9,102 bases of DNA from Acidobacteriota bacterium (GTDB taxonomy: Bacteria > Acidobacteriota > Vicinamibacteria > Vicinamibacterales > 2-12-FULL-66-21), in assembly GCA_020200195.1 (NCBI GenBank), contig JAIVJE010000015.1, forward strand, positions 1 to 9,102, given 5' to 3'. Both the position numbers and the translations under genes were made by a program. The notes beneath the pieces are model-generated. The model was not told the DNA's origin, searched no databases, and was given only the letters and a program-made list of their open reading frames with translations. Position 1 is the first letter of the stretch. Each line of letters starts with the position of its first letter. This document shows, piece after piece, positions 6,168-9,102 of the stretch.

Positions 6168-6330
6168 GTGGCCAGTCCTCGCTGATCAAGGACCACCTCG
6201 CGGGCGGGGCATCCCGGCGGGCGGCGTTGCTCCTCCCTCAAATACTCCAGGTATTCTCGGTCGTCGCGCCTTGCCCGCCGGGCGCCGCGCTCCGCGATCT
6301 GGTCCTCGTTCAGCGAGGACGGGCCACTAG
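6165..6330. mobile_element. Long imperfect palindrome, likely MITE/REP-like non-autonomous insertion
   Basis: The outer 21 bases on each side (6165-6185 and 6310-6330) are inverted copies with one mismatch, beginning CTAGTGGCC and ending GGCCACTAG. Complementarity continues inward about the same centre: 6189-6195 with 6300-6306, 6198-6203 with 6292-6297, and CCGGCGGGC (6214-6222) with 6273-6281. It ends in a hairpin, AATAC-TCCAG-GTATT (6241-6255). The element interrupts a copy of the flanking repeat: GGCTGACAGCTA (6156-6167) precedes it and TAGCTGATAGCTC (6331-6343) follows it. In the intact copy at 6112-6137 the same two words are separated by a single A. This implies a 162-bp insertion with a TA or CTAG duplication. 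It encodes no transposase, so it would need one in trans. It starts 15 bp after the receptor stop codon and could also act as a terminator or RNA stabiliser. Confidence 0.72.
6241..6255. terminator. Apical hairpin of the palindromic element
   Basis: AATAC and GTATT are perfect 5-bp inverted arms around the loop TCCAG. This AT-containing stem sits at the centre of an otherwise GC-rich palindrome. If transcribed from the receptor gene it caps a very long stem. No U-run follows on either strand, so classical rho-independent termination is not supported; type is tentative. Confidence 0.3.
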
Positions 6331-6344
6331 TAGCTGATAGCTCT

Positions 6345-9102
6345 TCAGAAACTGTACTTTACCGCGAGCTGGACGATGCGGCCATCCTCCGCGCTCGTGA
6401 TGCGGCCGAAGTCGGTAGTCCCGATCGTTCCGACGGGCTGGCCGAACCGGGCCTGGTTGAACAGGTTGAACGCTTCGATACGGAACTGCAACCGATGGGC
6501 CCCCGTGAGGCCGACGTTCTTGAACAACGACAGGTCGGTCCGTGAGAAGCCGGGACCACGGACGCTGTTGCGTGGTGTGGAACCGGGTTCAGCGGTGTCT
6601 GCGATCGCGCGACGGACGAAGCACGAGGTGTTGAACCATTCTACGACCGTGTGTGGCGCGTTCTCATTCGGATCGCAGATCTGGTTCGGCCGGTTGGTGA
6701 GATAGCGGATCCCCGTGATCGCATCTACGACCGTGAGCGGGAACCCTGTCTGCGCCTGCACGATCCCGTTCAACTGCCAGCCGCCGATCATGTGCTGGAC
6801 GACGGGGCCCATGTTCGTGGGCGTGGGCAGCTCGGCGCCGAAGCTGACGACGAAGCGGTGGCGCACGTCGAACAGTGCGTCTCCCTTTTCGAGGCTCAGC
6901 GCGCGTTCGATCGACGCCTCGTCACCGATGGTGACGGGCAGCACCGGGCGGGCCTCGGCGCCGATGTTCAGTCCGGAAACGTGGTCCGTGGCGTGCCCGA
7001 GCGTGTAGGACACGAGGAAGTTGACACCGTGGGTCTGGCGCATGCGGACGCTGGCCTGCAGCGAGTCGTACCAGGACTTCGCGACAGAGAACGTTGGTCG
7101 CACCAGCGAGAATGCGGGGAACAGTCGGGCCCCGGGCGCCGTCTGACCTGGCGTGTACACGCCCGGGTTCACCTCCATGAAGATCGGCAGGTTCCTTCCG
7201 CGTGAACCGACGTACCCCACCTCCGCGCCGAACAGATCACCAATCTGCTGCTGCCACGTGGCGTTGTAGTGAAACGCGTAGGGGGACGAGAAATCCTCGC
7301 CCCATCCGATGAAAATGAGTCCCGGCGGGAATCCGGCGGCACCGCCGGTGACGGCCGCCATCGGGTCGCGCAGCGACAATGCGGCTGGCGGTGAGTTGAC
7401 TTCGAGGAGCGGCGTGAACGGCGGCGCGAGCACGCCGTTCTGGAAGAAGTCTCCCTGCCCGGCGAGCGCGTCGTAGAACACGCCGAAGGCCGCCCGAAGG
7501 CTGGAACGGCCCGTGCCGGTCGGATCCCACACCAGCCCGAGGCGCGGCGCGAAGTTGTTCTTGTCCGTCTCGTACGTCCCCCGCGGCACGCCAGGATCCC
7601 CCGGGTACACGAGGCCGGCCGGAGCGGTGGGGAAGCGCTGCGACTGTTGTCCCGGTCTGAACCCGTTCATCGCGTCGTTCTTGTCGACGAAGGGCAGCGG
7701 CAGCTCGTAACGCAGGCCGAGGTTGAGCGTGACACGCGACGCGGGACGGAACTCATCCTGCACGTAACCGGAGTAGAGCCAACCCGTGCCGTCCTGGTTG
7801 GCATTCGCCGTCGCGCGACGGAACTGGTTGGGCAGTCCAAGCAGGAAGTCGGCCGCTGCGTTGCCCGTGCGCGCCGTCGTCGAACTGGCGAACAGGAAGT
7901 CGCCGTTCGGACGGTTCACGAAGGCAATGACCATGTGTTCCTTGCGCACGTCGAAGCCGAACTTCATCGAGTGACGACCCGTCACCCACGTGAAGTCATC
8001 GGTGAACTGGAGCACCTCGTTCAGCCGCTCGACAAACGGCTGCGCTGCATCGCCCAGGCTGAAGAAGCCGCTGATCCCGATGTTTGCCAGGCCGGCGGCG
8101 CCGGCAACGTTCTGAGGCACATTGATGCCGTACTCCGAATTCGAGAGGCCGCTGGTCACCGCGGGGTTGGCGCCGATGCGGTTGTACGCGAAGCGCGCCA
8201 CGTTGATGGCTTTCGAACTGAAGATGTGCGTGTCCGATACCATGAAGTCCTGGAGCGTGGCCGTTGAAATGCCGCCGACGGGCCGCGTGGTTGCGGGGGT
8301 CCTCAGGTCGGTCTCACTCCGCAGATAGCGGGCGAGCAGCGAATGATTCTGCGTGAGCTGCAGGTCGATGCGTCCGCCGAACTGGTCGCGTTGGTCCTTC
8401 GCGTCGGGCGACGCGACGTAACGGTTGGTGCCGCTGTTGGCCCGCGGCACGAACTCCTCCAACAGCCGCAGCGCGGTCGGATCCAGCCGGATCGGCGGGA
8501 TCACGTTGCCGGGAAACGGAAGCCCGGTCAGCGGGTCACGAATCGCGGCGCCTCCGGCAAAGTTGCCCGTGCGCTGCGCGTCCGTCAGCACCGCGAAGTT
8601 CTGCGTTTGACCGCTCGTATTGCGGTGTCCTTCGTAATACCCGAACCCGAAGAGGCGGCTGCGCACGACGGGACCGCCGACGCTGCCGCCGAACTGATTC
8701 TGCTTGAGCTTTGGCTTTGCCTGGGTCGGCGACGCGAAATAGTTGCGCGCCTGCAGCGAATCGTCTCGATTGAATTCCCACACCGCGCCGTGCAATTCGT
8801 TGGACCCCGCCTTGGTCACGACGTTGACGACCGAGCCCGAGTTACGACCGTACTCCGCGTTGTAGGAGTGCGTGAGGATCTTGAACTCCTGGATGGCATC
8901 GGGCGGCGGGCGCATGACGAAGCCGGTGTTGAAGGTGTCGTTGTTGCTCGTTCCGTCGAGGAGAAAGTTGTTCGACTGGTTGCGCTGGCCGTTGACGCTG
9001 AAACCTGCCGTCGCGGCACCGAATCCGCCCGGGGTGGCATCGCCGGACTGCCCGCCCAACCCTGCCGGCGGAGCCACGACGCCCGGCAGCAATGTTCCAA
9101 GC
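6345..9102 (-). CDS. Oar-like TonB-dependent outer-membrane receptor (partial, N-terminus outside window)
   Basis: This belongs to the large outer-membrane beta-barrel family expanded in Acidobacteriota, thought to import oligosaccharides or other bulky ligands using TonB energy; the ligand here is unknown. The window holds the last 918 codons. The frame is open to the edge, so no start is visible; TTG at 9092 is not a credible start. Plug motifs come first: SVNGQRNQSNNFLLDGTSNN (35-54 region), then IQEFK, AEYGRNSGSVVNVVTKAGSN (82-101 region) and FGGSVGGPV. Barrel strands follow, including YVQDEFRP, LNLGLRYELP and FAPRLGLVWDP. The C-terminus has FRIEAFNLFNQARFGQPVG and ends LAVKYSF, with the terminal Phe expected of a BAM-recognised last strand. 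The missing part should hold a signal peptide, a carboxypeptidase-regulatory-like domain and the start of the plug. No SusD-type partner is present downstream. The stop lies 15 bp from the palindromic element. Confidence 0.9.
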   Translation of the reverse strand, partial: LGTLLPGVVAPPAGLGGQSGDATPGGFGAATAGFSVNGQRNQSNNFLLDGTSNNDTFNTGFVMRPPPDAIQEFKILTHSYNAEYGRNSGSVVNVVTKAGSNELHGAVWEFNRDDSLQARNYFASPTQAKPKLKQNQFGGSVGGPVVRSRLFGFGYYEGHRNTSGQTQNFAVLTDAQRTGNFAGGAAIRDPLTGLPFPGNVIPPIRLDPTALRLLEEFVPRANSGTNRYVASPDAKDQRDQFGGRIDLQLTQNHSLLARYLRSETDLRTPATTRPVGGISTATLQDFMVSDTHIFSSKAINVARFAYNRIGANPAVTSGLSNSEYGINVPQNVAGAAGLANIGISGFFSLGDAAQPFVERLNEVLQFTDDFTWVTGRHSMKFGFDVRKEHMVIAFVNRPNGDFLFASSTTARTGNAAADFLLGLPNQFRRATANANQDGTGWLYSGYVQDEFRPASRVTLNLGLRYELPLPFVDKNDAMNGFRPGQQSQRFPTAPAGLVYPGDPGVPRGTYETDKNNFAPRLGLVWDPTGTGRSSLRAAFGVFYDALAGQGDFFQNGVLAPPFTPLLEVNSPPAALSLRDPMAAVTGGAAGFPPGLIFIGWGEDFSSPYAFHYNATWQQQIGDLFGAEVGYVGSRGRNLPIFMEVNPGVYTPGQTAPGARLFPAFSLVRPTFSVAKSWYDSLQASVRMRQTHGVNFLVSYTLGHATDHVSGLNIGAEARPVLPVTIGDEASIERALSLEKGDALFDVRHRFVVSFGAELPTPTNMGPVVQHMIGGWQLNGIVQAQTGFPLTVVDAITGIRYLTNRPNQICDPNENAPHTVVEWFNTSCFVRRAIADTAEPGSTPRNSVRGPGFSRTDLSLFKNVGLTGAHRLQFRIEAFNLFNQARFGQPVGTIGTTDFGRITSAEDGRIVQLAVKYSF

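Noticed and set aside
6060..6345. CRISPR array
   Set aside because: The repeats are degenerate, adjacent and of irregular spacing with no unique spacers, and no cas genes are present.
6651..8267. Plus-strand open frames opposite the TonB-dependent receptor
   Set aside because: They mirror the receptor coding frame and have no motifs or ribosome binding sites.
9090..9092. TTG as start codon of the receptor gene
   Set aside because: The frame is open to the window edge and the family has a signal peptide, regulatory-like domain and start of the plug before this point. The gene is simply truncated.

Overview
This GC-rich window reads as a chromosomal piece of a Gram-negative bacterium, most likely Acidobacteriota. 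That assignment is inference. It rests on the large Oar-like TonB-dependent outer-membrane protein at the right end, whose plug and C-terminal motifs are typical of the expanded acidobacterial family, and on a Tat-exported PhoD and an exported peptidase. Nearly all of the sequence is coding, in six genes, two of them cut by the window edges.

Left part (1-3301): a complete glycerol-use module. glpD (glycerol-3-phosphate dehydrogenase, minus strand, C-terminal part cut off) diverges from glpF-glpK (glycerol channel and glycerol kinase, plus strand). Glycerol would enter through GlpF, be phosphorylated by GlpK and be oxidised by GlpD to dihydroxyacetone phosphate. The divergent starts are only about 51 bp apart, and both may be leaderless.

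Middle part (3318-6046, minus strand): a P1-family (DmpA/NylC-like) self-processing N-terminal-nucleophile hydrolase with a signal peptide is followed after 2 nt by a Tat-exported PhoD-type phosphodiesterase/alkaline phosphatase. The phoD end converges on the glpK end with 16 bp between them. A perfect 7-bp-arm palindrome overlaps the phoD start codon.

The 6047-6344 gap holds no gene but is highly structured. It carries degenerate tandem AGCTGATAGCT-type repeats. One repeat copy is interrupted by a 162-bp insertion whose ends form a 21-bp near-perfect inverted repeat and whose interior stays self-complementary about one centre. Removing the insertion restores a near copy of the neighbouring intact repeat. 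I read this as a small non-autonomous palindromic (MITE/REP-like) element inserted at TA or CTAG, and it is the most interesting object here.

Right part (6345-9102, minus strand): the TonB-dependent receptor, lacking its N-terminus at the window edge. I found no tRNA, rRNA, CRISPR array or transposase gene.
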